Assembly: GCF_000193735.1 (NCBI RefSeq) | Contig: NZ_AEPF01000028.1 | Location: forward strand, 1-55,076 | Direction of reading: 5' to 3' | DNA from: Neisseria sicca 4320 | Lineage (GTDB): Bacteria; Pseudomonadota; Gammaproteobacteria; Burkholderiales; Neisseriaceae | DNA length: 55,076 bases | Shown: positions 42,787-50,497 of the stretch, piece by piece | Layout of the letters: the number at the start of each line of letters is the position of its first letter | How positions within the stretch are numbered: the stretch's first letter is position 1 | Made by a program: the position numbers and the translations under genes | The notes under the pieces: generated by a model | Seen by the model: only the letters and a program-made list of their open reading frames with translations | Database searches by the model: none | Told to the model about the DNA's origin: nothing

Positions 42787-43878
42787 ATGAATAAGAACAC
42801 TCAATACGGCAAAGGCCTTTTCGGCTTTTTCTTCGGCCTCCTCCTCGCTACCGGCGTGATCGGGGGCATCCTGTATTTTCTGAATCAAGACACGCCGAAC
42901 GCCTTCAAAGGCGCGACCGAGCCGCAAAAACAGCAAACCGAGCCTGAAATCCTCAAGCCGCAGGAAAAATCCAAACCTGAGGCTAAGCCTGAAGCCAAGC
43001 CTGAAGCGGAAGAACCACCTGTCGTTGTTCCCGTAGAGAAAGAGCGCCCGACCGAAGAGGTTAAGCCTGAGGCGAAACGCAGCGAGGCTGACGATGATGC
43101 GGCAGCCAAAGAAAAAGAACGCGCCGAGAAAGAAGCGCAAGAAAAGGCAGATAAAGCCAAAGCTGACAAAGAGCGCGCAGACAAAGAAAAAGCGGAAAAA
43201 GAACGTGCCGTCCGAGAAGCGGAAGACGAAGCCCGCGAAACAGAAAAAGCCCTGCGCGAAGCTGAAAAAGAAGACAAAGACGCTGCCGAACGCGAGTTGA
43301 AACAAAAACTTGCCGAGAAAAAGGCAGAGCTTGCGAAAAAACGCGCAGAAAAAGCCAAAGCCGACAAAGATGCCGCCGATAAAGCCCAAAAGGCAGCCGA
43401 GTTGACCGACAAACAAAAAGCGCGCGCCGAGCGCAAACTTGCTGAGAAAAAAGCGGCAGAGAAGAAAGCCGCCGAAGCCAAGAAAACCGAAACGGCTAAA
43501 ACCAACAAACCGACTCCCGAACAAATCCTGAACAGCGGCAGCATCGAAAAAGCCCGTCAGGAAGCGAATAAAGGCGCGGCGAAAGAAGTGAAGAAAGCCG
43601 AAGCAGACAAATCATCCGCCAAAGCCGAAGCCAAAACTGCGGAAGGCGGTAAAAAAGTCATCCTGCAAATGGGTTCGTACGCCGACCGCAACAGCGCCGA
43701 CGCGCAACGTGCCAAACTCGCCATGCTGGGCATTTCGTCCAAAGTGGTCGAGCGCACCAACGGCGACAAAACCGTTTACCGCGTACAAAGCAACAGTATG
43801 TCGTCTGAAGCCGCGAAAAACGTTCAGAAAGACTTGCAAAAACACAATATCAACAGCCTGATGCGTTCGGCTCAATAA
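42787..43878 (+). CDS. SPOR-domain envelope protein (FtsN-like)
   Basis: 363 residues. A short cytosolic start, one membrane helix (about 12-32, GLFGFFFGLLLATGVIGGIL), a PEAK repeat, then about 190 residues of charged coiled coil (AEKEAQEKADKAKAD type) and a C-terminal SPOR domain (about 288-363: VILQMGSYADRNSADAQRAK). SPOR domains bind denuded septal peptidoglycan, so a role in division like FtsN is likely. An upstream in-frame ATG at 42721 lies before the DUS and has no ribosome site. It is 10 bp from dsbA. Confidence 0.87.
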   Translation: MNKNTQYGKGLFGFFFGLLLATGVIGGILYFLNQDTPNAFKGATEPQKQQTEPEILKPQEKSKPEAKPEAKPEAEEPPVVVPVEKERPTEEVKPEAKRSEADDDAAAKEKERAEKEAQEKADKAKADKERADKEKAEKERAVREAEDEARETEKALREAEKEDKDAAERELKQKLAEKKAELAKKRAEKAKADKDAADKAQKAAELTDKQKARAERKLAEKKAAEKKAAEAKKTETAKTNKPTPEQILNSGSIEKARQEANKGAAKEVKKAEADKSSAKAEAKTAEGGKKVILQMGSYADRNSADAQRAKLAMLGISSKVVERTNGDKTVYRVQSNSMSSEAAKNVQKDLQKHNINSLMRSAQ

Positions 43879-43888
43879 GGGGGCGGCA

Positions 43889-44533
43889 ATGAAACGGACA
43901 ACTAGACCGGCAGCCGTCCTCCTCAGCCTTGTGCTTGCCTTTTCTGCAAGCGCGCAGGCTGCGGTCGAAGGCGTAGATTACACGGTTTTGAACAAACCGA
44001 TTCCGCAACAAGACGCATCCAAAATCGAAGTTTTGGAATTTTTCGGCTATTTCTGCGTACATTGCCAAAACTTTGATCCCGTCTTGCTGTCATACAGCAA
44101 AACTTTCCCGAAAGACGTTTACCTGCGTACCGAACACGTCGTCTGGATGCCTGAAATGTTGGGCTTGGCGCGGGTTGCCGCGGCGGTTAACGCTTCGGGT
44201 TTGAAGTATCAGGCAAACCCCGCTATTTTCAAAGCCGTACACGAACAGAAAATCAATTTGGCGGATACCGCCACTTTCAAAAGCTGGGCGGCGGCACAAA
44301 AAAGCTTTGACAGCAAAAAACTGATCGCCGCATACGACGCACCCGCGAGCCTTGCAGCCGCTAAAAAAATGCAAAGCCTGACCGAGACCTACCATATCGA
44401 AGGCACGCCGGACGTCATCGTCGGCGGCAAATATCGGGTCATATTCAGCAGCGATTGGGCGAATGGGCAGAAAACCATAGGCGAGCTGATTAATAAAGTC
44501 CGCCAAGAGCGTTCCGGCAAAGCCGCGCGCTGA
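43889..44533 (+). CDS. dsbA: Periplasmic thiol:disulfide oxidoreductase DsbA
   Basis: Introduces disulfide bonds in exported proteins. The 214-residue precursor has a signal peptide (VLLSLVLAFSASAQA, cleaved near residue 24) without a lipobox, active-site C56-V-H-C59 and cis-proline in GTPDVIV. Neisseria carry several DsbA paralogues, some lipidated; this one looks soluble. AAGGGGGCGGCA precedes the ATG. Cotranscribed with the SPOR gene by distance (10 bp). A Correia element follows. Confidence 0.94.
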   Translation: MKRTTRPAAVLLSLVLAFSASAQAAVEGVDYTVLNKPIPQQDASKIEVLEFFGYFCVHCQNFDPVLLSYSKTFPKDVYLRTEHVVWMPEMLGLARVAAAVNASGLKYQANPAIFKAVHEQKINLADTATFKSWAAAQKSFDSKKLIAAYDAPASLAAAKKMQSLTETYHIEGTPDVIVGGKYRVIFSSDWANGQKTIGELINKVRQERSGKAAR

Positions 44534-44611
44534 CGGAATTTATCCAGACAGTTTCGGAATGACCGCAAAAGATAAGGCGGTTTCCGAACTGTCTGTTTGT
44601 TTTGGGCGGCG

Positions 44612-44767
44612 TATAGTGGATTAACAAAAATCAGGACAAGGCGACGAAGCCGCAGACAGTACAAATAGTACGGAACCGATTCACTTGGTGCTTCAGCACC
44701 TTAGAGAATCGTTCTCTTTGAGCTAAGGCGAGGCAACGCCGTACTGGTTTAAATTTAATCCACTATA
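44612..44767. mobile_element. Full-length Correia element, 156 bp
   Basis: TATAGTGGATTAACAAAAAT to AAATTTAATCCACTATA with the complete long core. It lies between dsbA and uppP and may end one transcript or promote the next. Confidence 0.93.
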
Positions 44768-44900
44768 AAATCCATAAAAACGATACTGCTGAGGGATAGG
44801 GCAAACACCGCCATACCGCAGCAGTTTTCCGATTCTGATACCGCTTTATCCTGAAATCCAGACGGGCAAACGTCGTCTGAAAACCAAAAAAGAAAGCAAT

Positions 44901-45725
44901 ATGGACATTTTGACTTTATTAAAAGCCCTGATTATGGGCATTGTGGAAGGTTTGACGGAATTTCTGCCGATTTCAAGTACCGGCCACTTGATTGTATTGG
45001 GCGATTTGCTCAATTTCCACAGCAACGGCAAAGTCTTTGAGATCGCTATCCAACTGGGCGCGGTCCTTGCCGTGATTTTTGAGTATCGTCAGCGTTTCAC
45101 TTCCGTTTTGTCCGGACTGGGCAAAGACCGTGCCGCCAACCGCTTTGTACTGAACCTTGCCATCGCGTTCGTGCCTGCGGCAGTCGTAGGTTTGCTGTTC
45201 AGCAAACAAATTAAAGAAGATTTATTTAAACCGATTACCGTCGCCACCATGTTGGTATTGGGCGGACTCTTTATTCTGTGGGTCGAAAAACGTCAAAGCA
45301 AAATCAAGCCGAAAGTCAAAAGCGTGGATGAAATGCGCCCGATTGACGCGCTTGTGGTCGGCTGCGCCCAAGTTTGTGCGCTGGTGCCGGGGACTTCGCG
45401 TTCGGGCAGTACGATTATGGGCGGTATGCTGTGGGGCATCGAGCGCAAAGCTGCGACCGAATTTTCTTTCTTCCTCGCCGTGCCGATGATGATTGCCGCT
45501 ACCGGCTATGACGTATTGAAAAACTACAAACTTTTTACTTTGCAAGATGTCGGCCTGATTGCCGTCGGTTTCATCGCCGCCTTCTTGGCAGGTTTCCTGG
45601 CGATTAAATCGCTGCTGAAATTCGTATCCAGCAAAAACTACGTTCCGTTTGCCTACTACCGCATCGTCTTCGGCGGATTGATTCTGCTGACTTGGGCGAT
45701 GGGCTGGGTCAAATGGGCAGCATGA
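44901..45725 (+). CDS. uppP: Undecaprenyl-diphosphatase UppP (BacA)
   Basis: Recycles the undecaprenyl carrier for peptidoglycan and surface glycans; its overproduction gives bacitracin resistance. The 274-residue inner-membrane protein has the two signature segments EGLTEFLPISSTGHLIV and PGTSRSGSTIMGGML, with about eight helices. AAAGAAAG precedes the ATG. It supplies carrier to glycan pathways such as the glycosyltransferase islet if that uses a lipid carrier (inference). Confidence 0.95.
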   Translation: MDILTLLKALIMGIVEGLTEFLPISSTGHLIVLGDLLNFHSNGKVFEIAIQLGAVLAVIFEYRQRFTSVLSGLGKDRAANRFVLNLAIAFVPAAVVGLLFSKQIKEDLFKPITVATMLVLGGLFILWVEKRQSKIKPKVKSVDEMRPIDALVVGCAQVCALVPGTSRSGSTIMGGMLWGIERKAATEFSFFLAVPMMIAATGYDVLKNYKLFTLQDVGLIAVGFIAAFLAGFLAIKSLLKFVSSKNYVPFAYYRIVFGGLILLTWAMGWVKWAA

Positions 45726-45756
45726 TGTTGAAGCAGGGATAAGCTTTAGATAAAGC

Positions 45757-45803
45757 AAAGGTCGTCTGAAAACCTTATCTGGAAGGTTTCAGACGACCTT
45801 TTT
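45757..45803 (+). terminator. DUS-pair terminator after uppP
   Basis: AAAGGTCGTCTGAAAACC and GGTTTCAGACGACCTTT followed by a T-run, between convergent uppP and the RsmI-like gene. Confidence 0.8.
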
Positions 45804-45844
45804 CAGTATGATGGCTAATCGGTCAAACCGCCCGCCCCTACTTT

Positions 45845-46555
45845 CTAACCTGCGTGCAACACAAATATCGTCGGGCGTTTTTTCAAATTCGGCAGCGTTT
45901 TCAATTTCCGCCAAGCGGCAACGGTTTGGCTGATGATTTCCTGCGTCGGTAAAGTCAGGTCGGTTGCGGTGCAGAGGCGGGTTTCAGGGTGCAGCGTTTC
46001 CAGTGCGTCGGCGAGCAGCGCGTCGTTGCGGTAAGGCGTTTCGATGAAAAGCTGGGTTTCGTTTTGCTGGCGCGAACGCTGCTCCAAGCTCTTCAAAGCT
46101 TCGATACGCTCGCTTTTCTCGGACGGCAGATAGCCTTTGAACGCGAAATTCTGCCCGTTCGCTCCTGACGCCATCAGTGCCAGCAACAGGCTGGACGGGC
46201 CGACCAGCGGACGGACTTCATAGCCGTGTCGGTGCGCCAATGCCACCAGATTTGCACCCGGATCGGCAACCGCGGGACAACCGGCTTCGCTGAGAATGCC
46301 CATGCTGCGCCCTTCTTGCAAAGGTTTCAGAAGCTCGGGCAGGGTTTTCAGGTCGGTGTGTTCGTTTAAAGTTTGCAGGTTCAGCTCGCGGATGGGCGTC
46401 GTGATACCCAAATGTTTCAAATGGGCGCGGGCGGTTTTCTCGGCTTCGACGACAAAATCGGTCAAGCCGGTAATCTGCGCCTGTTCGTGCGGCAGCAGGC
46501 AGGGGGTGTCGGGCGCACCCAAAGGGGTGGGAATCAGGTAAAGAATCGGGGACAT
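45845..46555 (-). CDS. RsmI-like SAM-dependent methyltransferase
   Basis: A tetrapyrrole-methylase-fold enzyme of 236 residues, related to RsmI (16S rRNA ribose methylase) but shorter and a separate subfamily. Motifs: LYLIPTPLG at the N-terminus, GILSEAGCPAVADPGANLV as the SAM loop, VGPSSLLLALMASG and FIETPYRN. The position next to maf, DUF177 and rpmF is a common betaproteobacterial order and suggests a translation-related substrate. Substrate not known. Confidence 0.87.
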   Translation of the reverse strand: MSPILYLIPTPLGAPDTPCLLPHEQAQITGLTDFVVEAEKTARAHLKHLGITTPIRELNLQTLNEHTDLKTLPELLKPLQEGRSMGILSEAGCPAVADPGANLVALAHRHGYEVRPLVGPSSLLLALMASGANGQNFAFKGYLPSEKSERIEALKSLEQRSRQQNETQLFIETPYRNDALLADALETLHPETRLCTATDLTLPTQEIISQTVAAWRKLKTLPNLKKRPTIFVLHAG

Positions 46556-46573
46556 GATGGGTTTCCTATACGG

Positions 46574-46614
46574 AAGGTCGTCTGAAACTGTCAGACGGCT
46601 GTTTTCAGACGACC
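46574..46614 (-). terminator. DUS pair after maf; the DUS overlaps the maf stop
   Basis: AAGGTCGTCTGAAAC and its inverse. On the minus strand the maf stop TAG runs into the DUS (TAGGTCGTCTGAA), so the uptake signal supplies its last bases. Confidence 0.65.
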
Positions 46615-47204
46615 TAAATGATTTCTACGCCTTCGTTTTTTAAAAACTCGACCAGTTTGAAGATGGGCAAACCGATAAGCGCGTTCGGGTCGCTGCTGTC
46701 TATGCGCTCCAGCAACGCCGCGCCCAAGCCCTCGCTCTTCGCCGCACCCGCGCAGTAAACCGCGTCCGGTTCGCGTGCCAGATAACGCTCAATCTGCCCG
46801 TCTGTCAGCGCGCGCATCACGACCGACGTGTTATCGACATGCCGCTGAATGCGTCCCGAAGCAGTATTCAAAAGCACGATTGCGCTGTAAAATTCAATCT
46901 TTCTGCCGCTCAAATCCCGAAGCATTTGTTGTGCATTTGCCACGTTCATCGGCTTGCCCAACTGGCGGTCATTGCACCACGCCACTTGGTCCGCGCCGAT
47001 CACCAGTGCGGCAGGAAATCGAGCCGCCAGCGAACGCGCCTTCCCTTCTGCCAAACGCAAGGCAGTATCCGCTGCGTTTTCACCCGCAGCAGGCGTTTCG
47101 TCGAAATCAGGCGCGGCAGTTTGAAAATCAATGCCCAAACGTTCGAGCTGCACACGGCGGAACACCGAACCCGAACCCAATATCAAAGGCAGTTTTGCAC
47201 TCAT
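46614..47204 (-). CDS. Maf-family nucleotide pyrophosphatase (YceF-like)
   Basis: A 196-residue house-cleaning enzyme that hydrolyses modified nucleoside triphosphates; the YceF subfamily prefers m7GTP. It has the phosphate-binding start LILGSGSVFRRVQLERLG, DFDETP, LVIGADQVAWC with catalytic Asp, and GKPMNVANAQQML. The stop lies in a DUS. It is divergent from DUF177-rpmF with a 54-bp shared promoter region. The assignment to YceF against other Maf types is by gene neighbourhood. Confidence 0.92.
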   Translation of the reverse strand: MSAKLPLILGSGSVFRRVQLERLGIDFQTAAPDFDETPAAGENAADTALRLAEGKARSLAARFPAALVIGADQVAWCNDRQLGKPMNVANAQQMLRDLSGRKIEFYSAIVLLNTASGRIQRHVDNTSVVMRALTDGQIERYLAREPDAVYCAGAAKSEGLGAALLERIDSSDPNALIGLPIFKLVEFLKNEGVEII

Positions 47205-47220
47205 ATTTTGCTTAAAAATA

Positions 47221-47249
47221 TTGACGTTAGACTGTCGAAATTATATCAT
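47221..47249 (+). promoter_or_regulatory. Promoter for the DUF177-rpmF operon
   Basis: TTGACG at 47221-47226, a 17-bp spacer and TATCAT at 47244-47249. The predicted start site near 47256 is only about 3 bp before the ATG at 47259, and there is no Shine-Dalgarno, so the mRNA may be nearly leaderless. Confidence 0.65.
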
Positions 47250-47258
47250 ACCCCGTTT

Positions 47259-47759
47259 ATGTCAGACCCTAATTTGATTGACCCAGAAGTTTTCGCCTCC
47301 GAAAAGCAGACCCTGCAAGGCAGCTTCCTGCTTGAGGAATTGGACGAACGAGTCCGTTCACACGATTATCCGGCCGACAAACAGACCAAAGTGTCGTTTA
47401 CGCTGAGCGGCGGACGCGACCGACTGCAGCGTTTGTTTCTCGATTTAAACGTCAAAGCCGATATGCCGCTGATTTGCCAACGATGTATCCGCCCCATGCC
47501 GTTTACGCTCGACGAAACCAGCCGCATTGTTTTGTTCGCCAATGAAGAGGACTTGGATGAAGCGATGCTGACCGACGAAGAGTTGGAAGGCATGCCGATT
47601 GAGAAAGAACTCGACGTACGCGGGTTGGTGGAAGACCAAATCCTAATGTCGCTCCCCTTCTCCCCGCGCCACGAAAACTGCGACAATGCCGCGCTGGAAC
47701 AAGTCAATCAGGACAAACCCAACCCTTTTGCTGTTTTAGCAGGTTTGAAAAGCAGTTAA
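47259..47759 (+). CDS. DUF177 (YceD) ribosome-linked protein
   Basis: 166 residues of the YceD/DUF177 family, which is coupled to rpmF in most bacteria and linked to 23S rRNA metabolism in some. Motifs: GSFLLEELDERV, VKADMPLICQRCIRPM with a CxxC, PIEKELDVRGLVEDQILMSL and a late HENC. The start at 47259 gives the usual length; a longer open frame overlaps maf. It is 34 bp upstream of rpmF. Confidence 0.93.
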   Translation: MSDPNLIDPEVFASEKQTLQGSFLLEELDERVRSHDYPADKQTKVSFTLSGGRDRLQRLFLDLNVKADMPLICQRCIRPMPFTLDETSRIVLFANEEDLDEAMLTDEELEGMPIEKELDVRGLVEDQILMSLPFSPRHENCDNAALEQVNQDKPNPFAVLAGLKSS

Positions 47760-47793
47760 CCAGGACACAGTTTTATTTATCTAGGAGCTTGAA

Positions 47794-47973
47794 ATGGCCG
47801 TTCAACAAAACAAAAAATCCCCTTCTAAACGCGGTATGCACCGCTCTCACGACGCTTTGACCGCGCCTTCTCTGTCTGTTGACAGCGTAACCGGCGAAGT
47901 ACACCGCCCGCACCACATTTCCCCCAACGGTATGTACCGCGGTCGTAAAGTAGTGAAAGCCAAAGGCGAATAA
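47794..47973 (+). CDS. rpmF: 50S ribosomal protein L32
   Basis: 59 residues, starting MAVQQNKKSPSKRGMHRSHD and containing EVHRPHHISPNGMYRGRKV. This is the zinc-free form of L32, without the CxxC motifs. AGGAG lies 6 bp before the ATG. It belongs to the DUF177 operon and is too short to be found by usual length limits. A clear terminator follows at 47991. Confidence 0.96.
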   Translation: MAVQQNKKSPSKRGMHRSHDALTAPSLSVDSVTGEVHRPHHISPNGMYRGRKVVKAKGE

Positions 47974-47990
47974 TCTTATTCGACTGACTG

Positions 47991-48028
47991 AAAAAGCCAG
48001 AATATTGCCATGCAATGCTGGCTTTTTT
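47991..48028 (+). terminator. Rho-independent terminator after rpmF
   Basis: AAAAAGCCAG and CTGGCTTTTTT pair across an 18-bp loop, followed by six T residues. Unlike most in the window, it is not made of DUS. Confidence 0.82.
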
Positions 48029-48132
48029 ACATTACATCCGAACTGCCCGACTTCATGCCTGAATCCATCTCAACACTCGGCACGAAATCCTCACAGTTCA
48101 AACTGATACACCCAATACAATCGGGAATCGCC

Positions 48133-48660
48133 ATGAAACAGAAAATCTGGTACACCTACGACGACATCCACCGCGTGATCAAAGCGTTGGCGGAAAAAAT
48201 CCAAAACTCCGGCGTCAAATACGATGCCATGATCGCCATCGGCGGCGGCGGCTTCATCCCCGCCCGTATGCTGCGCTGCTTTCTGGAAATCCCGATTTAC
48301 GCCGTAACCACCGCCTATTACGATAGCGACAACGAAGGACAGGTAACGGAAGAAGTCAAAAAAGTCCAATGGCTCGACCCCGTCCCTGACGCACTGAAAG
48401 GCAAAAACGTACTCGTCGTCGATGAAGTCGACGACAGCCGCGTAACCATGGAATTCTGCCTGACTGAGTTGCAAAAAGAAGATTTCGGCACCATCGCCGT
48501 AGCCGTCTTGCACGAAAAAATCAAAGCCAAAGTCGGTAAAATCCCCGAAGGTATCCCCTACTTCAGCGGTCTGACCGTAGAAGACTGGTGGATCAACTAC
48601 CCTTGGGACGCGCTCGACATCGACGAACACAACCGCCTCGCTGCTGAAGGCAAAAAATAA
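48133..48660 (+). CDS. Phosphoribosyltransferase (xanthine/hypoxanthine-type)
   Basis: A 175-residue type I PRTase that joins a purine-like base to PRPP. The PRPP loop is VLVVDEVDDSRVTME (about 96-110), with IAIGGGGFIPARML as the pyrophosphate loop and VEDWWINYPWD near the C-terminus. The start at 48133 gives the family length; the frame continues upstream over the rpmF terminator. It sits between rpmF and plsX, where most bacteria have nothing. Substrate undecided. Confidence 0.9.
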   Translation: MKQKIWYTYDDIHRVIKALAEKIQNSGVKYDAMIAIGGGGFIPARMLRCFLEIPIYAVTTAYYDSDNEGQVTEEVKKVQWLDPVPDALKGKNVLVVDEVDDSRVTMEFCLTELQKEDFGTIAVAVLHEKIKAKVGKIPEGIPYFSGLTVEDWWINYPWDALDIDEHNRLAAEGKK

Positions 48661-48823
48661 GCCCGTGATGGAGAAGCCCACCTTCTCCCGGAACGGCAAC
48701 GGCGAAATCCGTACCATACCGATAAAACGCGATTTCGCCTCTTTTCAGCGCATCTTCATAAAACGTATTAGAATGTGGAACGCAACACTTCAATCCGAAG
48801 CACCCGACCACACATACACCCCA

Positions 48824-48870
48824 TTTTCAGACGACCTCCATACCGCATATCGTCCAAAGGTCGTCTGAAA
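48824..48870. terminator. DUS-pair hairpin before plsX
   Basis: TTTTCAGACGACCT and AGGTCGTCTGAAA about 80 bp upstream of the plsX start; it may isolate plsX from the PRTase gene. Confidence 0.55.
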
Positions 48871-48950
48871 CCGATTGTGAAGCCGAATAAACCCACAGAG
48901 GCAGCCGATACTGCCCCTATTTACCTTCACCACACAAACCGGAGAACAAC

Positions 48951-50009
48951 ATGATTACATTGGCCGTAGATGCCATGGGCGGCGACTCAGGTCTCGCAGT
49001 TACCGTCCCCGGTGCCCTTGCCTTTTTGAAACAGCAGCAAGACGTACACCTCATTATGGTCGGCGACGAATCCGCCATCCGCCAATCCCTCTCCGCAGCC
49101 AACGCGCCGATGGATCGCATTACCGTGCTCCACGCCTCCGAAGTCGTCGGTATGGACGAAGCTCCGCAGCTTGCCCTGAAAAATAAAAAAGATTCCTCCA
49201 TGCGCATTGCCATCAACCAAGTTAAAGAAGGCAACGCGCAGGCCGCCGTATCCGCCGGCAATACCGGCGCGCTCATGGCAACAGCCCGCTTCGTCCTCAA
49301 AACCATTCCCGGCATCGACCGCCCCGCCATCGCCAAATTCCTGCCCTCCGACAGCGAACACCTGACCCTCGCCCTCGATTTGGGCGCAAACGTCGATTGC
49401 ACGCCCGAACAGCTCGTACAGTTCGCCATCATCGGCAACGAACTCTTCCAAGCCCTCTACCCGCAAAAAGGCAGCCCGCGCGTCGGCCTGCTTAACGTCG
49501 GCACCGAAGACATCAAAGGCACGGACACCGTCAAACAAACCTTCAAACTGCTCAAAAGCAGCAAACTGAATTTCATCGGCAACATCGAAAGCAACGGCGT
49601 CCTATATGGCGAAGCCGACGTTATCGTCGCAGACGGCTTTGTTGGCAACATTATGCTCAAAACCATCGAAGGCGCGGTCAAATTCATGAGCGGAGCCATC
49701 CGTCAGGAATTCCAACGCAACCTGTTCAACAAAATGGCCGCCGTCGCCGCCCTCCCCGCCCTGAAAGGCTTGAAAAGCAAACTGGATCCCCGCAAATTCA
49801 ACGGCGCGATTCTGCTCGGTCTGCGCGGCATCGTCATCAAAAGCCACGGCGGCACAGACGATATAGGCTTCGGCTATGCTTTAGAAGAAGCCTACCACGA
49901 AGCAAAATCCGCCAGCCTGTCCAAAATCGAACAAGGCGTCGCCGAACAACTTGCCGCATTGGAGACAATCAAGGAACAAAAAGAGGCTGCTTCTGATACG
50001 GCAGAATAA
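48951..50009 (+). CDS. plsX: Phosphate acyltransferase PlsX
   Basis: Makes acyl-phosphate from acyl-ACP for PlsY, the first step of phospholipid synthesis. The 352-residue peripheral membrane protein begins TLAVDAMGGDSGL, and has AAVSAGNTGALMA, GVLYGEADVIVADGFVGNIM and HGGTDDIGFGYALEEA. GGAG lies before the ATG. In many bacteria fabH follows directly; here the gene is followed by a terminator and a long AT-rich gap, and fabH lies at 15.6 kb. Confidence 0.96.
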   Translation: MITLAVDAMGGDSGLAVTVPGALAFLKQQQDVHLIMVGDESAIRQSLSAANAPMDRITVLHASEVVGMDEAPQLALKNKKDSSMRIAINQVKEGNAQAAVSAGNTGALMATARFVLKTIPGIDRPAIAKFLPSDSEHLTLALDLGANVDCTPEQLVQFAIIGNELFQALYPQKGSPRVGLLNVGTEDIKGTDTVKQTFKLLKSSKLNFIGNIESNGVLYGEADVIVADGFVGNIMLKTIEGAVKFMSGAIRQEFQRNLFNKMAAVAALPALKGLKSKLDPRKFNGAILLGLRGIVIKSHGGTDDIGFGYALEEAYHEAKSASLSKIEQGVAEQLAALETIKEQKEAASDTAE

Positions 50010-50030
50010 CGCCATTGAACGATGAAATAT

Positions 50031-50068
50031 AAAAACGTCGTCTGAAAAATTTTCAGACGACGTTTTTT
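50031..50068 (+). terminator. Variant-DUS terminator after plsX
   Basis: AACGTCGTCTGAAAA and TTTTCAGACGACGTTTTTTT: the DUS with G-to-C at its second position, so a decayed pair kept as a terminator. Confidence 0.78.
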
Positions 50069-50425
50069 TGAAAAAGTAGCAGGTATTGGGTTAATAATTT
50101 TTAGAACAAACTTGCCAAACCATATGCTGTCCGGCAAACCAAAACTTGTGGCACAAGCTTTATCGGCAAATTATGCCAAAAACTTTAAAAGCTTTTTTCC
50201 ATTATATTTGCAAGTAAAGTCCATACTACATCACCATCGTTATCCCTTGTGCAAGCGAAAATCTATATTTCAGTTGTTCAAGAATGTTTAAATATTTCCA
50301 AGATTTCTAGTCTTTGGATTTCCACTTGTACGAAAATAGTAGAGCCAGCCTCGAAAACAAAATAAGTTCACTATAATAAATCCGTTACCTACCACCTACC
50401 CCACAACCGCGAACCTGAAACAATC
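50069..50425. other. AT-rich intergenic region between plsX and glyS
   Basis: About 355 bp of low GC between convergent genes. No gene, DUS or recognised repeat. Given convergent neighbours it needs no promoter, so it may be inserted or decayed DNA. Confidence 0.5.
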
Positions 50426-50483
50426 AAAAAGGTCGTCTGAAAACGTTAGGCAAAGCTGCTTGTCCGTTTTCAGACGACCTTTG
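50426..50483. terminator. DUS-pair terminator after glyS
   Basis: AAAAGGTCGTCTGAAAACG and its inverse, 15 bp past the glyS stop. Confidence 0.75.
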
Positions 50484-50497
50484 TTTATGGCTCGATA

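Noticed and set aside
42955..43500. Coiled-coil region of the SPOR protein as a variable repeat
   Set aside because: Only a short PEAK repeat is regular; the rest is low-complexity K/E/A sequence without a fixed unit.
48665..48868. 67-codon frame between the PRTase gene and plsX
   Set aside because: It runs through a DUS pair and has no conserved features.
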